Made by a program: the position numbers and the translations under genes
Notes under the pieces: model-generated
What the model was told of the DNA's origin: nothing
Database searches by the model: none
Seen by the model: the letters and a program-made list of their open reading frames with translations, nothing else
Shown here: in pieces, positions 23,121 through 37,534 of the stretch
How positions within the stretch are numbered: the first letter of the stretch is position 1
How the letters are laid out: the number at the start of each line of letters is the position of its first letter
Assembly: GCA_035236585.1 (NCBI GenBank)
Contig: CP141133.1
Span: 42,921,729-42,985,728, forward strand
DNA length: 64,000 bases
Reading direction: 5' to 3'
DNA from: Warburgia ugandensis
Lineage: Eukaryota; Streptophyta; Magnoliopsida; Canellales; Canellaceae

Positions 23121-23984
23121 GTCATTATCAAAACAACCCCTTACATATTGAATCTCTTCTTCTCACTCCCTTTTTTTCTTTTTTCTTTTCACTAGAGAGG
23201 GGCAACACCTGCCCTTTTCCAGCGCAGACATAGTGGTGACGCAGCCTTAACGTAGCGTCAAAGGGAGGGGGTGTGATTATCAAATGACCCCCTTCATTTT
23301 GAACCTCTTCTTCTCTCTATTATTTTTTTTTATAGGAGAGGAGCAGTGCCTACACTTTTTCTGCATAGACAAGATGTGCACATATTGTTGACTTAGTGTC
23401 AGAGTAAGGGTTTGGCGGAGTGGCAGCTACCCTTTTTCAGCATAGACATAGTGGTGACATGGCAGTGAAGCGGCGTTGAGCTGTGTCGGAGGGAGAGGAT
23501 GCCATTACCAAAATGACCCCCTACATTTTGAATCTGTTCTTCTCTCTTTTTTTATTGACTAGGGAGGGGCGACACCTACCCTTTTCTAGTGCAGACACTA
23601 TAATGACTCGGTGCTGACGTAGTGTCGAAGGGAGGGGTGCCATTATCAAAATGACCCCCTGCATTTCGAATCTCTTCTTCTCTCCCTTTTTTTCTTTTTT
23701 TCTTTTGACTGGATATGGGAAGTGACTACCCCTTTCCGGCATGGGCATAGTGGTGGTGCGGCACTAACACAGCATCCGAGTGAGGGGGTGTCGTTATCAA
23801 AATGACCCTCTGTGTTTTGAATATGTTTTTCTCTCTCTTTTTTAGTTTTTTTACCTGACCGGGGCGGCGCCTACCCTTTTCTAGTGTATATGTGGTGGTG
23901 ACACTGCACTAACGAAGTGTCAGAGGGTGGGGGTGTCATTATCAAAACGATCTCGTCGTTTTGAATCTCTTCTTCTTCTTCTCT

Positions 23985-24018
<34 letters not shown>

Positions 24019-24331
24019 ATTAGAGAGGGGTGGTGCCTACACTTTTTGGAACTGACATGATGGTGACGCGACATTGATGCATTGTCAGGAGGGGGTGTTG
24101 TTATCAAAATGACTCCTTGTGTTTGCATCTCTTCTTCTTTCTCACTGTTTTTTTACTTGAGTGGGGCAGTGCCTACCCTCTTCTTCTTTTTTTCATAGAA
24201 GAGGGGCAGCACCAATCCTTTTCAAGTAAAGATGCAATGGTGATGTGGCATTGAAGCAGTGTTAGAGGGAGGGCATGACATTTTCAAAATGACCCCCTAT
24301 TCTTTGATTCTCTTCTTCCTCTCCTTCTTCT

Positions 24332-24362
<31 letters not shown>

Positions 24363-25259
24363 GCTTTTTTTTGTTTTTTGTTTTCACCAGAGAGGGGCGA
24401 CACATACCCTTTTCCATCGGAGACATGGTGCAGGCGCGATACTGATGTAGTGTGAAAGGGAGGGGTTGTCGTTATCAAAATGATCCCCTGCAGTTTGAAT
24501 CTCCTATTCTCTCTCTTGTTTTCAGGTTTTCTTAATTGAAGAGGGGCAACGCCAGTGCTGATGTAGTTTCAGATTGAAGGGTTGTTATTATCAAAATGAC
24601 GCCTTGTGTTTTCAAACTCTTCTTCTCTCTCTCTTTTATTTTTTTTGACCAGTGAGGGGTGGCACCTACCCTTTTCTGGTGCAGGTACAGTGGTGATGCA
24701 GTGCTTCTTCAATGTCAGAGGGAGGGGTGTCATTACCAAAATGACCCCCTGCGTAATGAATCTCTTCTTCCCACTCCCTTTTTCTACCTTTTTTTTTTTA
24801 AGAGAGAGGGGCAGTGCCTACCCTTTTCCTGCACAGACATAGTGGTGATGCAGCCATGACACAGTGTCGGAGGGAGGCGGTGTCATTATCAAAATGACCC
24901 CCTTGGTTTTGAACCTCTTCATCAATCTAATTTTTTTTTTTTTTTACCCAGAGAGGAGTAGTGCCTACCTTTTTCAGCATAGACAAGATGTCGACATAGC
25001 ATTAACATAGTGTCGGAGTAAGGGGAGCCATGGTGCCTACCCTTTTTTGGTGTAATGGCGTGATGCAGAGCTGAGCAGTGTTAGAAGGGGGGTGCCATTA
25101 TCAGAAGGACCCCCTATATTTTGAATCTCTTCTTCTCTCTTTTCTTTTCTTTTGACTAGAGAGGGGTGGTGCCTACCCTTTTTCAGCGTAGACATGGTGG
25201 TGACATATGTTGGAGGGAGGGGATGTCATTATAAAATGACCCCTTGCATTTTGAATCTC

Positions 25260-25322
<63 letters not shown>

Positions 25323-26512
25323 CCAGAGAGGGGCAGCACCTACTCTTTTCGTTGCACACATGGTGGTGACGTGACATTGATGCAATGTCAGAGGGAGTGG
25401 TGTCATTATCAAAGTGACCCAGTGCTTATTTAATCTCTTCTTCTGTCTATTTTTTTTATTTGACCAGAGAGGGGTGGCATGGGGCCTGCCCTTTTCCCTC
25501 ATAGACAAGGTGCTACCACAGTGTTGATGTTGTGTTGGAGTATGGGGGTGTCATTATCAAAATGACTCATTGCATTTTGAATATCTTATTCGCACAATTG
25601 ATTTTTTCTTTGAGTAGAGTGGGGCGGTGCTTACCCTTTTTCGGCACAAACATGGAGGAGATGCGATGTTGATGTAGTGTTGGAGGTAGGAGGTGTCATT
25701 ATCTAAACGATCCCCTCCATTTTGAATCTCTTCTCCTCCTTTCTTTTTTTACCATAGAGGGGCGGTGCCTACCCTTTCTCAATGCAGTCATGGTGGTGAT
25801 ATGGTGCTGAGGCAGTATCGGTGTGAGGGGGTGTTGTTATCAAAACAAGCCCCTGCATTTTGAATCTCTTCTTCTCTCTCATTTTTTTCTTTTGACTGGA
25901 GAGGAGCGGCACCTACCCTTTTCAAGGGCAGACATGGTGGTGAGGCACCATTGAAGCAGTATCGGAGGGAGGGGCTGTCGTTATCAAAATGACACCATCC
26001 CTTTGAATCTCTTCTTCTCTCTCTATATTCTCTTTTCCGGTGTAGGCATGGTGGTGATGTAGCGTTGCCTCAATGTTGGAGGGAGGGGGTGTCATTATCA
26101 AAACAACCCCCTGCATATTGAATCTCTTTTTCTCACTCCCTTTTTCTATTTTTCGGTTATCAGAGAGGGGTAGCACCCGACGCTATTCTAGCACAGACAT
26201 AGTGGTGACGCAGCCCTAACGTAGTGTCAGAGGGAGGAACCTTTGTTTTGAATCTCTTATTCTCTCTTCTTCTTTTTTAACCGGAGAGGAGTGGCACTTA
26301 CCCTTTTTCGGCATAGACAAGATGTGGACACAGCACTGACATAATGTCAAAATAAGGAGTTGTCGTTGTGAAAAAGAGCCCCTGCATTTTGAATCTCTTC
26401 TTCTCTCCCTTTTTGTCTTTTGGTGAAGAGGCATGGCACCTACCCTTTTCCAGCATAGACACAGTCGTGACATGGCAGTGATGCAACGCTAAGCAGTGTT
26501 GGAGGGAGGGGT
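23121..26512 (+). repeat. Higher-order repeat unit 1 (3392 bp)
   Basis: First of five tandem copies. Boundaries are set at GTCATTATCAAAACAACCCC followed by TTACATATTGAATC, the point where similarity to later copies starts. It contains about 22-24 monomers, several shortened in a fixed way (about 23400, 24180, 25020, 26030, 26225), and the shortened monomers recur in all copies. It carries the GAAAAAGAGCCCC variant at about 26368 and a private TTTTGGTGAAGAGG at about 26419. Confidence 0.95.
25264..25321 (+). repeat. (CT)n tract of unit 1, ~58 bp
   Basis: A CT run follows GAATCTCACCTT and precedes TGCCAGAGAGG. The equivalent tract occurs once per higher-order unit with a different length each time. 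Confidence 0.9.
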
Positions 26513-28651
26513 GTCATTATCAAAACAACCCCTTACATATTGAATCTCTTCTTCTCACTCCCTTTTTTTCTTTTTTCTTTTCACTAGAGAGGGGCAACAC
26601 CTGCCCTTTTCCAGCGCAGACATAGTGGTGACGCAGCCTTAACGTAGCGTCAAAGGGAGGGGGTGTGATTATCAAATGACCCCCTTCATTTTGAACCTCT
26701 TCTTCTCTCTATTTTTTTTTTTTATAGGAGAGGAGTAGTGCCTACACTTTTTCTGCATAGACAAGATGTGCACATATTGTTGACTTAGTGTCAGAGTAAG
26801 GGTTTGGCGGAGTGGCAGCTACCCTTTTTCAGCATAGACATAGTGGTGACATGGCAGTGAAGCGGCGTTGAGCTGTGTCGGAGGGAGAGGATGCCATTAC
26901 CAAAATGACCCCCTACATTTTGAATCTGTTCTTCTCTCTTTTTTTATTGACTAGGGAGGGGCGACACCTACCCTTTTCTAGTGCAGACACTATAATGACT
27001 CGGTGCTGACGTAGTGTCGAAGGGAGGGGTGCCATTATCAAAATGACCCCCTGCATTTCGAATCTCTTCTTCTCTCCCTTTTTTTCTTTTTTTCTTTTGA
27101 CTGGATATGGGAAGTGCCTACCCCTTTCCGGCATGGGCATAGTGGTGGTGCGGCATTAACACAGCATCCGAGTGAGGGGGTGTCGTTATCAAAATGACCC
27201 TCTGTGTTTTGAATATGTTTTTCTCTCTCTTTTTTAGTTTTTTTACCTGACCGGGGCGGCGCCTACCCTTTTCTAGTGTATATGTGGTGGTGACACTGCA
27301 CTAACGAAGTGTCAGAGGGTGGGGGTGTCATTATCAAAACGATCTCGTCGTTTTGAATCTCTTCTTCTTCTTCTCTTTATCTCTCTCTCTCTCTCTCTCT
27401 CTCTCTTGATTAGAGAGGGGTGGTGCCTACACTTTTTGGAACTGACATGATGGTGACGCGACATTGATGCATTGTCAGGAGGGGGTGTTGTTATCAAAAT
27501 GACTCCTTGTGTTTGCATCTCTTCTTCTTTCTCACTGTTTTTTTACTTGAGTGGGGCAGTGCCTACCCTCTTCTTCTTTTTTTCATAGAAGAGGGGCAGC
27601 ACCTATCCTTTTCAAGTAAAGATGCAATGGTGATGTGGCATTGAAGCAGTGTTAGAGGGAGGGCATGACATTTTCAAAATGACCCCCTATTCTTTGATTC
27701 TCTTCTTCCTCTCCTTCTTCTTCTTCTTCTCTCCCTCTCTCTCTCTCTCTCTCTGCTTTTTTTTATTTTTTTTTTTCACCAGAGAGGGGCGACACATACC
27801 CTTTTCCATCGGAGACATGGTGCAGGCGCGATACTGATGTAGTGTGAAAGGGAGGGGTTGTCGTTATCAAAATGATCCCCTGCAGTTTGAATCTCCTATT
27901 CTCTCTCTTGTTTTCAGGTTTTCTTAATTGAAGAGGGGCAACGCCAGTGCTGATGTAGTTTCAGATTGAAGGGTTGTTATTATCAAAATGACGCCTTGTG
28001 TTTTCAAACTCTTCTTCTCTCTCTCTTTTATTTTTTTTGACCAGTGAGGGGTGGCACCTACCCTTTTCTGGTGCAGGTACAGTGGTGATGCAGTGCTTCT
28101 TCAATGTCAGAGGGAGGGGTGTCATTACCAAAATGACCCCCTGCGTAATGAATCTCTTCTTCCCACTCCCTTTTTCTACCTTTTTTTTTTTAAGAGAGAG
28201 GGGCAGTGCCTACCCTTTTCCTGCACAGACATAGTGGTGATGCAGCCATGACACAGTGTCGGAGGGAGGCGGTGTCATTATCAAAATGACCCCCTTGGTT
28301 TTGAACCTCTTCATCAATCTAATTTTTTTTTTTTTTTACCCAGAGAGGAGTAGTGCCTACCTTTTTCAGCATAGACAAGATGTCGACATAGCATTAACAT
28401 AGTGTCGGAGTAAGGGGAGCCATGGTGCCTACCCTTTTTTGGTGTAATGGCGTGATGCAGAGCTGAGCAGTGTTAGAAGGGGGGTGCCATTATCAGAAGG
28501 ACCCCCTATATTTTGAATCTCTTCTTCTCTCTTTTCTTTTCTTTTGACTAGAGAGGGGTGGTGCCTACCCTTTTTCAGCGTAGACATGGTGGTGACATAT
28601 GTTGGAGGGAGGGGATGTCATTATAAAATGACCCCTTGCATTTTGAATCTC

Positions 28652-28696
<45 letters not shown>

Positions 28697-29887
28697 CCAG
28701 AGAGGGGCAGCACCTACTCTTTTCGTTGCACACATGGTGGTGACGTGACATTGATGCAATGTCAGAGGGAGTGGTGTCATTATCAAAGTGACCCAGTGCT
28801 TATTTAATCTCTTCTTCTGTCTATTTTTTTTATTTGACCAGAGAGGGGTGGCATGGGGCCTGCCCTTTTCCCTCATAGACAAGGTGCTACCACAGTGTTG
28901 ATGTTGTGTTGGAGTATGGGGGTGTCATTATCAAAATGACTCATTGCATTTTGAATATCTTATTCGCACAATTTATTTTTTCTTTGAGTAGAGTGGGGCG
29001 GTGCTTACCCTTTTTCGGCACAAACATGGAGGAGATGCGATGTTGATGTAGTGTTGGAGGTAGGAGGTGTCATTATCTAAACGATCCCCTCCATTTTGAA
29101 TCTCTTCTCCTCCTTTCTTTTTTTATCATAGAGGGGCGGTGCCTACCCTTTCTCAATGCAGTCATGGTGGTGATATGGTGCTGAGGCAGTATCGGTGTGA
29201 GGGGGTGTTGTTATCAAAACAAGCCCCTGCATTTTGAATCTCTTCTTCTCTCTCATTTTTTTCTTTTGAATGGAGAGGAGCGGCACCTACCCTTTTCAAG
29301 GGCAGACATGGTGGTGAGGCACCATTGAAGCAGTATCGGAGGGAGGGGCTGTCGTTATCAAAATGACACCATCCCTTTGAATCTCTTCTTCTCTCTCTAT
29401 ATTCTCTTTTCCGGTGTAGGCATGGTGGTGATGTAGCGTTGCCTCAATGTTGGAGGGAGGGGGTGTCATTATCAAAACAACCCCCTGCATATTGAATCTC
29501 TTTTTCTCACTCCCTTTTTCTATTTTTCGGTTATCAGAGAGGGGTAGCACCCGACGCTATTCTAGCACAGACATAGTGGTGACGCAGCCCTAACGTAGTG
29601 TCAGAGGGAGGAACCTTTGTTTTGAATCTCTTATTCTCTCTTCTTCTTTTTTTAACCGGAGAGGAGTGGCACTTACCCTTTTTCGGCATAGACAAGATGT
29701 GGACACAGCACTGACATAATGTCAAAATAAGGAGTTGTCGTTGTGAAAACAGCCCCTGCATTTTGAATCTCTTCTTCTCTCCCTTTTTGTCTTTTGACTG
29801 AAGAGGCATGGCACCTACCCTTTTCCAGCATAGACACAGTCGTGACATGGCAGTGATGCAACGCTAAGCAGTGTTGGAGGGAGGGGT
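26513..29887 (+). repeat. Higher-order repeat unit 2 (3375 bp)
   Basis: Second tandem copy, almost base-for-base the same as unit 1. Differences include GAAGTGCCTACC (about 27114, shared with unit 5), CGGCATTAAC (about 27150), a CT tract of only ~40 bp at 28655-28694, TTTATCATAG (about 29122, shared with unit 3) and GAAAACAGCCCC (about 29744). Confidence 0.95.
28655..28694 (+). repeat. (CT)n tract of unit 2, ~40 bp
   Basis: Equivalent of 25264-25321, shorter by about nine dinucleotides. This accounts for most of the length difference between units 1 and 2. Confidence 0.88.
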
Positions 29888-32025
29888 GTCATTATCAAAA
29901 CAACCCCTTACATATTGAATCTCTTCTTCTCACTCCCTTTTTTTCTTTTTTCTTTTCACTAGAGAGGGGCAACACCTGCCCTTTTCAGTAAGCAGACATA
30001 GTGGTGACGCAGCCTTAACGTAGCGTCAAAGGGAGGGGGTGTGATTATCAAATGACCCCCTTCATTTTGAACCTCTTCTTCTCTCTATTTTTTTTTTTAT
30101 AGGAGAGGAGCAATGCCTACACTTTTTCTGCATAGACAAGATGTGCACATATTGTTGACTTAGTGTCAGAGTAAGGGTTTGGCGGAGTGGCAGCTACCCT
30201 TTTTCAGCATAGACATAGTGGTGACATGGCAGTGAAGCGGCGTTGAGCTGTGTCGGAGGGAGAGGATGCCATTACCAAAATGACCCCCTACATTTTGAAT
30301 CTGTTCTTCTCTCTTTTTTTATTGACTAGGGAGGGGCGACACCTACCCTTTTCTAGTGCAGACACTATAATGACTCGGTGCTGACGTAGTGTCGAAGGGA
30401 GGGGTGCCATTATCAAAATGACCCCCTGCATTTCGAATCTCTTCTTCTCTCCCTTTTTTTCTTTTTTTCTTTTGACTGGATATGGGAAGTGACTACCCCT
30501 TTCCGGCATGGGCATAGTGGTGGTGCGGCACTAACACAGCATCCGAGTGAGGGGGTGTCGTTATCAAAATGACCCTCTGTGTTTTGAATATGTTTTTCTC
30601 TCTCTTTTTTAGTTTTTTTACCTGACCGGGGCGGCGCCTACCCTTTTCTAGTGTATATGTGGTGGTGACACTGCACTAACGAAGTGTCAGAGGGTGGGGG
30701 TGTCATTATCAAAACGATCTCGTCGTTTTGAATCTCTTCTTCTTCTTCTCTTTATCTCTCTCTCTCTCTCTCTCTCTCTTGATTAGAGAGGGGTGGTGCC
30801 TACACTTTTTGGAACTGACATGATGGTGACGCGACATTGATGCATTGTCAGGAGGGGGTGTTGTTATCAAAATGACTCCTTGTGTTTGCATCTCTTCTTC
30901 TTTCTCACTGTTTTTTTACTTGAGTGGGGCAGTGCCTACCCTCTTCTTCTTTTTTTCATAGAAGAGGGGCAGCACCTATCCTTTTCAAGTAAAGATGCAA
31001 TGGTGATGTGGCATTGAAGCAGTGTTAGAGGGAGGGCATGACATTTTCAAAATGACCCCCTATTCTTTGATTCTCTTCTTCCTCTCCTTCTTCTTCTTCT
31101 TCTTCTCTCCCTCTCTCTCTCTCTCTCTCTGCTTTTTTTTGTTTTTTTTTTTCACCAGAGAGGGGCGACACATACCCTTTTCCATCGGAGACATGGTGCA
31201 GGCGCGATACTGATGTAGTGTGAAAGGGAGGGGTTGTCGTTATCAAAATGATCCCCTGCAGTTTGAATCTCCTATTCTCTCTCTTGTTTTCAGGTTTTCT
31301 TAATTGAAGAGGGGCAACGCCAGTGCTGATGTAGTTTCAGATTGAAGGGTTGTTATTATCAAAATGACGCCTTGTGTTTTCAAACTCTTCTTCTCTCTCT
31401 CTCTTTTATTTTTTTTGACCAGTGAGGGGTGGCACCTACCCTTTTCTGGTGCAGGTACAGTGGTGATGCAGTGCTTCTTCAATGTCAGAGGTAGGGGTGT
31501 CATTACCAAAATGACCCCCTGCGTAATGAATCTCTTCTTCCCACTCCCTTTTTCTACCTTTTTTTTTTAAGAGAGAGGGGCAGTGCCTACCCTTTTCCTG
31601 CACAGACATAGTGGTGATGCAGCCATGACACAGTGTCGGAGGGAGGCAGTGTCATTATCAAAATGACCCCCTTGGTTTTGAACCTCTTCATCAATCTAAT
31701 TTTTTTTTTTTTTTACCCAGAGAGGAGTAGTGCCTACCTTTTTCAGCATAGACAAGATGTCGACATAGCATTAACATAGTGTCGGAGTAAGGGGAGCCAT
31801 GGTGCCTACCCTTTTATGGTGTAATGGCGTGATGCGAGTGAGCAAGGTGTTAGAAGGGGGTGCCATTATCGAAGGACCCCTATATTTTGAATCTCTTCTT
31901 CTCTCTTTTCTTTTCTTTTGACTAGAGAGGGGTGGTGCCTACCCTTTTTCAGCGTAGACATGGTGGTGACATATGTTGGAGGGAGGGGATGTCATTATAA
32001 AATGACCCCTTGCATTTTGAATCTC

Positions 32026-32062
<37 letters not shown>

Positions 32063-33254
32063 CCAGAGAGGGGCAGCACCTACTCTTTTCGTTGCACACA
32101 TGGTGGTGACGTGACATTGATGCAATGTCAGAGGGAGTGGTGTCATTATCAAAGTGACCCAGTGCTTATTTAATCTCTTCTTCTGTCTATTTTTTTTATT
32201 TGACCAGAGAGGGGTGGCATGGGCCCTGCCCTTTTCCCTCATAGACAAGGTGCTACCACAGTGTTGATGTTGTGTTGGAGTATGGGGGTGTCATTATCAA
32301 AATGACTCATTGCATTTTGAATATCTTATTCGCACAATTTATTTTTTCTTTGAGTAGAGTGGGGCGGTGCTTACCCTTTTTCGGCACAAACATGGAGGAG
32401 ATGCGATGTTGATGTAGTGTTGGAGGTAGGAGGTGTCATTATCTAAACGATCCCCTCCATTTTGAATCTCTTCTCCTCCTTTCTTTTTTTATCATAGAGG
32501 GGCGGTGCCTACCCTTTCTCAATGCAGTCATGGTGGTGATATGGTGCTGAGGCAGTATCGGTGTGAGGGGGTGTTGTTATCAAAACAAGCCCCTGCATTT
32601 TGAATCTCTTCTTCTCTCTCATTTTTTTCTTTTGACTGGAGAGGAGCGGCACCTACCCTTTTCAAGGGCAGACATGGTGGTGAGGCACCATTGAAGCAGT
32701 ATCGGAGGGAGGGGCTGTCGTTATCAAAATGACACCATCCCTTTGAATCTCTTCTTCTCTCTCTATATTCTCTTTTCCGGTGTAGGCATGGTGGTGATGT
32801 AGCGTTGCCTCAATGTTGGAGGGAGGGGGTGTCATTATCAAAACAACCCCCTGCATATTGAATCTCTTTTTCTCACTCCCTTTTTCTATTTTTCGGTTAT
32901 CAGAGAGGGGTAGCACCCGACGCTATTCTAGCACAGACATAGTGGTGACGCAGCCCTAACGTAGTGTCAGAGGGAGGAACCTTTGTTTTGAATCTCTTAT
33001 TCTCTCTTCTTCTTTTTTTAACCGGAGAGGAGTGGCACTTACCCTTTTTCGGCATAGACAAGATGTGGACACAGCACTGACATAATGTCAAAATAAGGAG
33101 TTGTCGTTGTGAAAAAGAGCCCCTGCATTTTGAATCTCTTCTTCTCTCCCTTTTTGTCTTTTGACTGAAGAGGCATGGCACCTACCCTTTTCCAGCATAG
33201 ACACAGTCGTGACATGGCAGTGATGCAACGCTAAGCAGTGTTGGAGGGAGGGGT
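29888..33254 (+). repeat. Higher-order repeat unit 3 (3367 bp)
   Basis: Third copy. Private changes include CTTTTCAGTAAGCAGAC (about 29980) and a cluster at 31835-31875 (GATGCGAGTGAGCAAGGTG and lost bases in G/C runs). It shares TTTTATGGTG with unit 4, GAAAAAGAGCCCC with unit 1 and TTTATCATAG with unit 2. Its CT tract is the shortest, ~33 bp at 32029-32061. Confidence 0.95.
32029..32061 (+). repeat. (CT)n tract of unit 3, ~33 bp
   Basis: Shortest of the five equivalent CT tracts. Confidence 0.88.
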
Positions 33255-35377
33255 GTCATTATCAAAACAACCCCTTACATATTGAATCTCTTCTTCTCAC
33301 TCCCTTTTTTTCTTTTTTCTTTTCACTAGAGAGGGGCAACACCTGCCCTTTTCCAGCGCAGACATAGTGGTGACGCAGCCTTAACGTAGCGTCAAAGGGA
33401 GGGGGTGTGATTATCAAATGACCCCCTTCATTTTGAACCTCTTCTTCTCTCTATTTTTTTTTTTTATAGGAGAGGAGCAGTGCCTACACTTTTTCTGCAT
33501 AGACAAGATGTGCACATATTGTTGACTTAGTGTCAGAGTAAGGGTTTGGCGGAGTGGCAGCTACCCTTTTTCAGCATAGACATAGTGGTGACATGGCAGT
33601 GAAGCGGCGTTGAGCTGTGTCGGAGGGAGAGGATGCCATTACCAAAATGACCCCCTACATTTTGAATCTGTTCTTCTCTCTTTTTTTATTGACTAGGGAG
33701 GGGCGACACCTACCCTTTTCTAGTGCAGACACTATAATGACTCGGTGCTGACGTAGTGTCGAAGGGAGGGGTGCCATTATCAAAATGACCCCCTGCATTT
33801 CGAATCTCTTCTTCTCTCCCTTTTTTTCTTTTTTTCTTTTGACTGGATATGGGAAGTGACTACCCTTTTCCGGCATGGGCATAGTGGTGGTGCGGCACTA
33901 ACACAGCATCCGAGTGAGGGGGTGTCATTATCAAAATCACCCTCTGTGTTTTGAATATGTTTTTCTCTCTCTTTTTTAGTTTTTTTACCTGACCGGGGCG
34001 GCGCCTACCCTTTTCTAGTGTATATGTGGTGGTGACACTGCACTAACGAAGTGTCAGAGGGTGGGGGTGTCATTATCAAAACGATCTCGTCGTTTTGAAT
34101 CTCTTCTTCTTCTTCTCTTTATCTCTCTCTCTCTCTCTCTCTCTTGATTAGAGAGGGGTGGTGCCTACACTTTTTGGAACTGACATGATGGTGACGCGAC
34201 ATTGATGCATTGTCAGGAGGGGGTGTTGTTATCAAAATGACTCCTTGTGTTTGCATCTCTTCTTCTTTCTCACTGTTTTTTTACTTGAGTGGGGCAGTGC
34301 CTACCCTCTTCTTCTTTTTTTCATAGAAGAGGGGCAGCACCTATCCTTTTCAAGTAAAGATGCAATGGTGATGTGGCATTGAAGCAGTGTTAGAGGGAGG
34401 GCATGACATTTTCAAAATGACCCCCTATTCTTTGATTCTCTTCTTCCTCTCCTTCTTCTTCTTCTTCTTCTCTCTCTCTCTCTCTCTCGCTTTTTTTGTT
34501 TTTTTTTTCACCGAGAGAGGGCGACACATACCCTTTTCCATCGGAGACATGGTGCAAGCGCGATACTGATGTAGTGTGAAAGGGAGGGGTTGTCGTTATC
34601 AAAATGATCCCCTGCAGTTTGAATCTCCTATTCTCTCTCTTGTTTTCAGGTTTTCTTAATTGAAGAGGGGCAACGCCCGATCTTGATGTAGTTTCAGATT
34701 GAAGGGTTGTTATTATCAAAATGACACCTTGTGTTTTCAAACTCTTCTTCTCTCTCTCTTTTATTTTTTTTGACCAGTGAGGGGTGGCACCTACCCTTTT
34801 CTGGTGCAGGTACAGTGGTGATGCAGTGCTTCTTCAATGTCAGAGGGAGGGGTGTCATTACCAAAATGACCCCCTGCGTAATGAATCTCTTCTTCCCACT
34901 CCCTTTTTCTACCTTTTTTTTTTAAGAGAGAGGGGCAGTGCCTACCCTTTTCCTGCACAGACATAGTGGTGATGCAGCCATGACACAGTGTCGGAGGGAG
35001 GCGGTGTCATTATCAAAATGACCCCCTTGGTTTTGAACCTCTTCATCAATCTAATTTTTTTTTTTTTTTACCCAGAGAGGAGTAGTGCCTACCTTTTTCA
35101 GCATAGACAAGATGTCGACATAGCATTAACATAGTGTCGGAGTAAGGGGAGCCATGGTGCCTACCCTTTTATGGTGTAATGGCGTGATGCAGAGCTGAGC
35201 AGTGTTAGAAGGGGGGTGCCATTATCAGAAGGACCCCCTATATTTTGAATCTCTTCTTCTCTCTTTTCTTTTCTTTTGACTAGAGAGGGGTGGTGCCTAC
35301 CCTTTTTCAGCGTAGACATGGTGGTGACATATGTTGGAGGGAGGGGATGTCATTATAAAATGACCCCTTGCATTTTG

Positions 35378-35444
<67 letters not shown>

Positions 35445-36636
35445 CCAGAGAGGGGCAGCACCTACTCTTTTCGTTGCACACATGGTGGTGACGTGACATT
35501 GATGCAATGTCAGAGGGAGCGGTGTCATTATCAAAGTGACCCAGTGCTTATTTAATCTCTTCTTCTGTCTATTTTTTTTATTTGACCAGAGAGGGGTGGC
35601 ATGGGGCCTGCCCTTTTCCCTCATAGACAAGGTGCTACCACAGTGTTGATGTTGTGTTGGAGTATGGGGGTGTCATTATCAAAATGACTCATTGCATTTT
35701 GAATATCTTATTCGCACAATTTATTTTTTCTTTGAGTAGAGTGGGGCGGTGCTTACCCTTTTTCGGCACAAACATGGAGGAGATGCGATGTTGATGTAGT
35801 GTTGGAGGTAGGAGGTGTCATTATCTATACGATCCCCTCCATTTTGAATCTCTTCTCCTCCTTTCTTTTTTTACCATAGAGGGGCGGTGCCTACCCTTTC
35901 TCAATGCAGTCATGGTGGTGATATGGTGCTGAGGCAGTATCGGTGTGAGGGGGTGTTGTTATCAAAACAAGCCCCTGCATTTTGAATCTCTTCTTCTCTC
36001 TCATTTTTTTCTTTTGACTGGAGAGGAGCGGCACCTACCCTTTTCAAGGGCAGACATGGTGGTGAGGCACCATTGAAGCAGTATCGGAGGGAGGGGCTGT
36101 CGTTATCAAAATGACACCATCCCTTTGAATCTCTTCTTCTCTCTCTATATTCTCTTTTCCGGTGTAGGCATGGTGGTGATGTAGCGTTGCCTCAATGTTG
36201 GAGGGAGGGGGTGTCATTATCAAAACAACCCCCTGGATATTGAATCTCTTTTTCTCACTCCCTTTTTCTATTTTTCGGTTATCAGAGAGGGGTAGCACCT
36301 GACGCTATTCTAGCACAGACATAGTGGTGACGCAGCCCTAACGTAGTGTCAGAGGGAGGAACCTTTGTTTTGAATCTCTTATTCTCTCTTCTTCTTTTTT
36401 TAACCGGAGAGGAGTGGCACTTACCCTTTTTCGGCATAGACAAGATGTGGACACAAAGATCGACATAATGTCAAAATAAGGAGTTGTCGTTGTGAAAACA
36501 GCCCCTGCATTTTGAATCTCTTCTTCTCTCCCTTTTTGTCTTTTGACTGAAGAGGCATGGCACCTACCCTTTTCCAGCATAGACACAGTCGTGACATGGC
36601 AGTGATGCAACGCTAAGCAGTGTTGGAGGGAGGGGT
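33255..36636 (+). repeat. Higher-order repeat unit 4 (3382 bp)
   Basis: Fourth copy. Private changes include GCCCGATCTTGATG (about 34675), CACCGAGAGAGGGCG (about 34510) and ACACAAAGATCGACAT (about 36452). Its long CT tract starts directly after GAATCT, lacking the ACCTT seen in the other units. Confidence 0.95.
35381..35442 (+). repeat. (CT)n tract of unit 4, ~62 bp
   Basis: Longest of the five equivalent CT tracts; it appears to have absorbed the adjacent ACCTT. Confidence 0.88.
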
Positions 36637-37500
36637 GTCATTATCAAAACAACCCCTTACATATTGAATCTCTTCTTCTCACTCCCTTTTTTTCTTTTTT
36701 CTTTTCACTAGAGAGGGGCAACACCTGCCCTTTTCCAGCGCAGACATAGTGGTGACGCAGCCTTAACGTAGCGTCAAAGGGAGGGGGTGTGATTATCAAA
36801 TGACCCCCTTCATTTTGAACCTCTTCTTCTCTCTATTTTTTTTTTTTATAGGAGAGGAGCAGTGCCTACACTTTTTCTGCATAGACAAGATGTGCACATA
36901 TTGTTGACTTAGTGTCAGAGTAAGGGTTTGGCGGAGTGGCAGCTACCCTTTTTCAGCATAGACATAGTGGTGACATGGCAGTGAAGCGGCGTTGAGCTGT
37001 GTCGGAGGGAGAGGATGCCATTACCAAAATGACCCCCTACATTTTGAATCTGTTCTTCTCTCTTTTTTTATTGACTAGGGAGGGGCGACACCTACCCTTT
37101 TCTAGTGCAGACACTATAATGACTCGGTGCTGACGTAGTGTCGAAGGGAGGGGTGCCATTATCAAAATGACCCCCTGCATTTCGAATCTCTTCTTCTCTC
37201 CCTTTTTTTCTTTTTTTCTTTTGACTGGATATGGGAAGTGCCTACCCCTTTCCGGCATGGGCATAGTGGTGGTGCGGCATTAACACAGCATCCGAGTGAG
37301 GGGGTGTCGTTATCAAAATGACCCTCTGTGTTTTGAATATGTTTTTCTCTCTCTTTTTTAGTTTTTTTACCTGCCCGGGGCGGCGCCTACCCTTTTCTAG
37401 TGTATATGTGGTGGTGACACTGCGCTAACGAAGTGTCAGAGGGTGGGGGTGTCATTATCAAAACGATCTCGTCGTTTTGAATCTCTTCTTCTTCTTCTCT

Positions 37501-37534
<34 letters not shown>

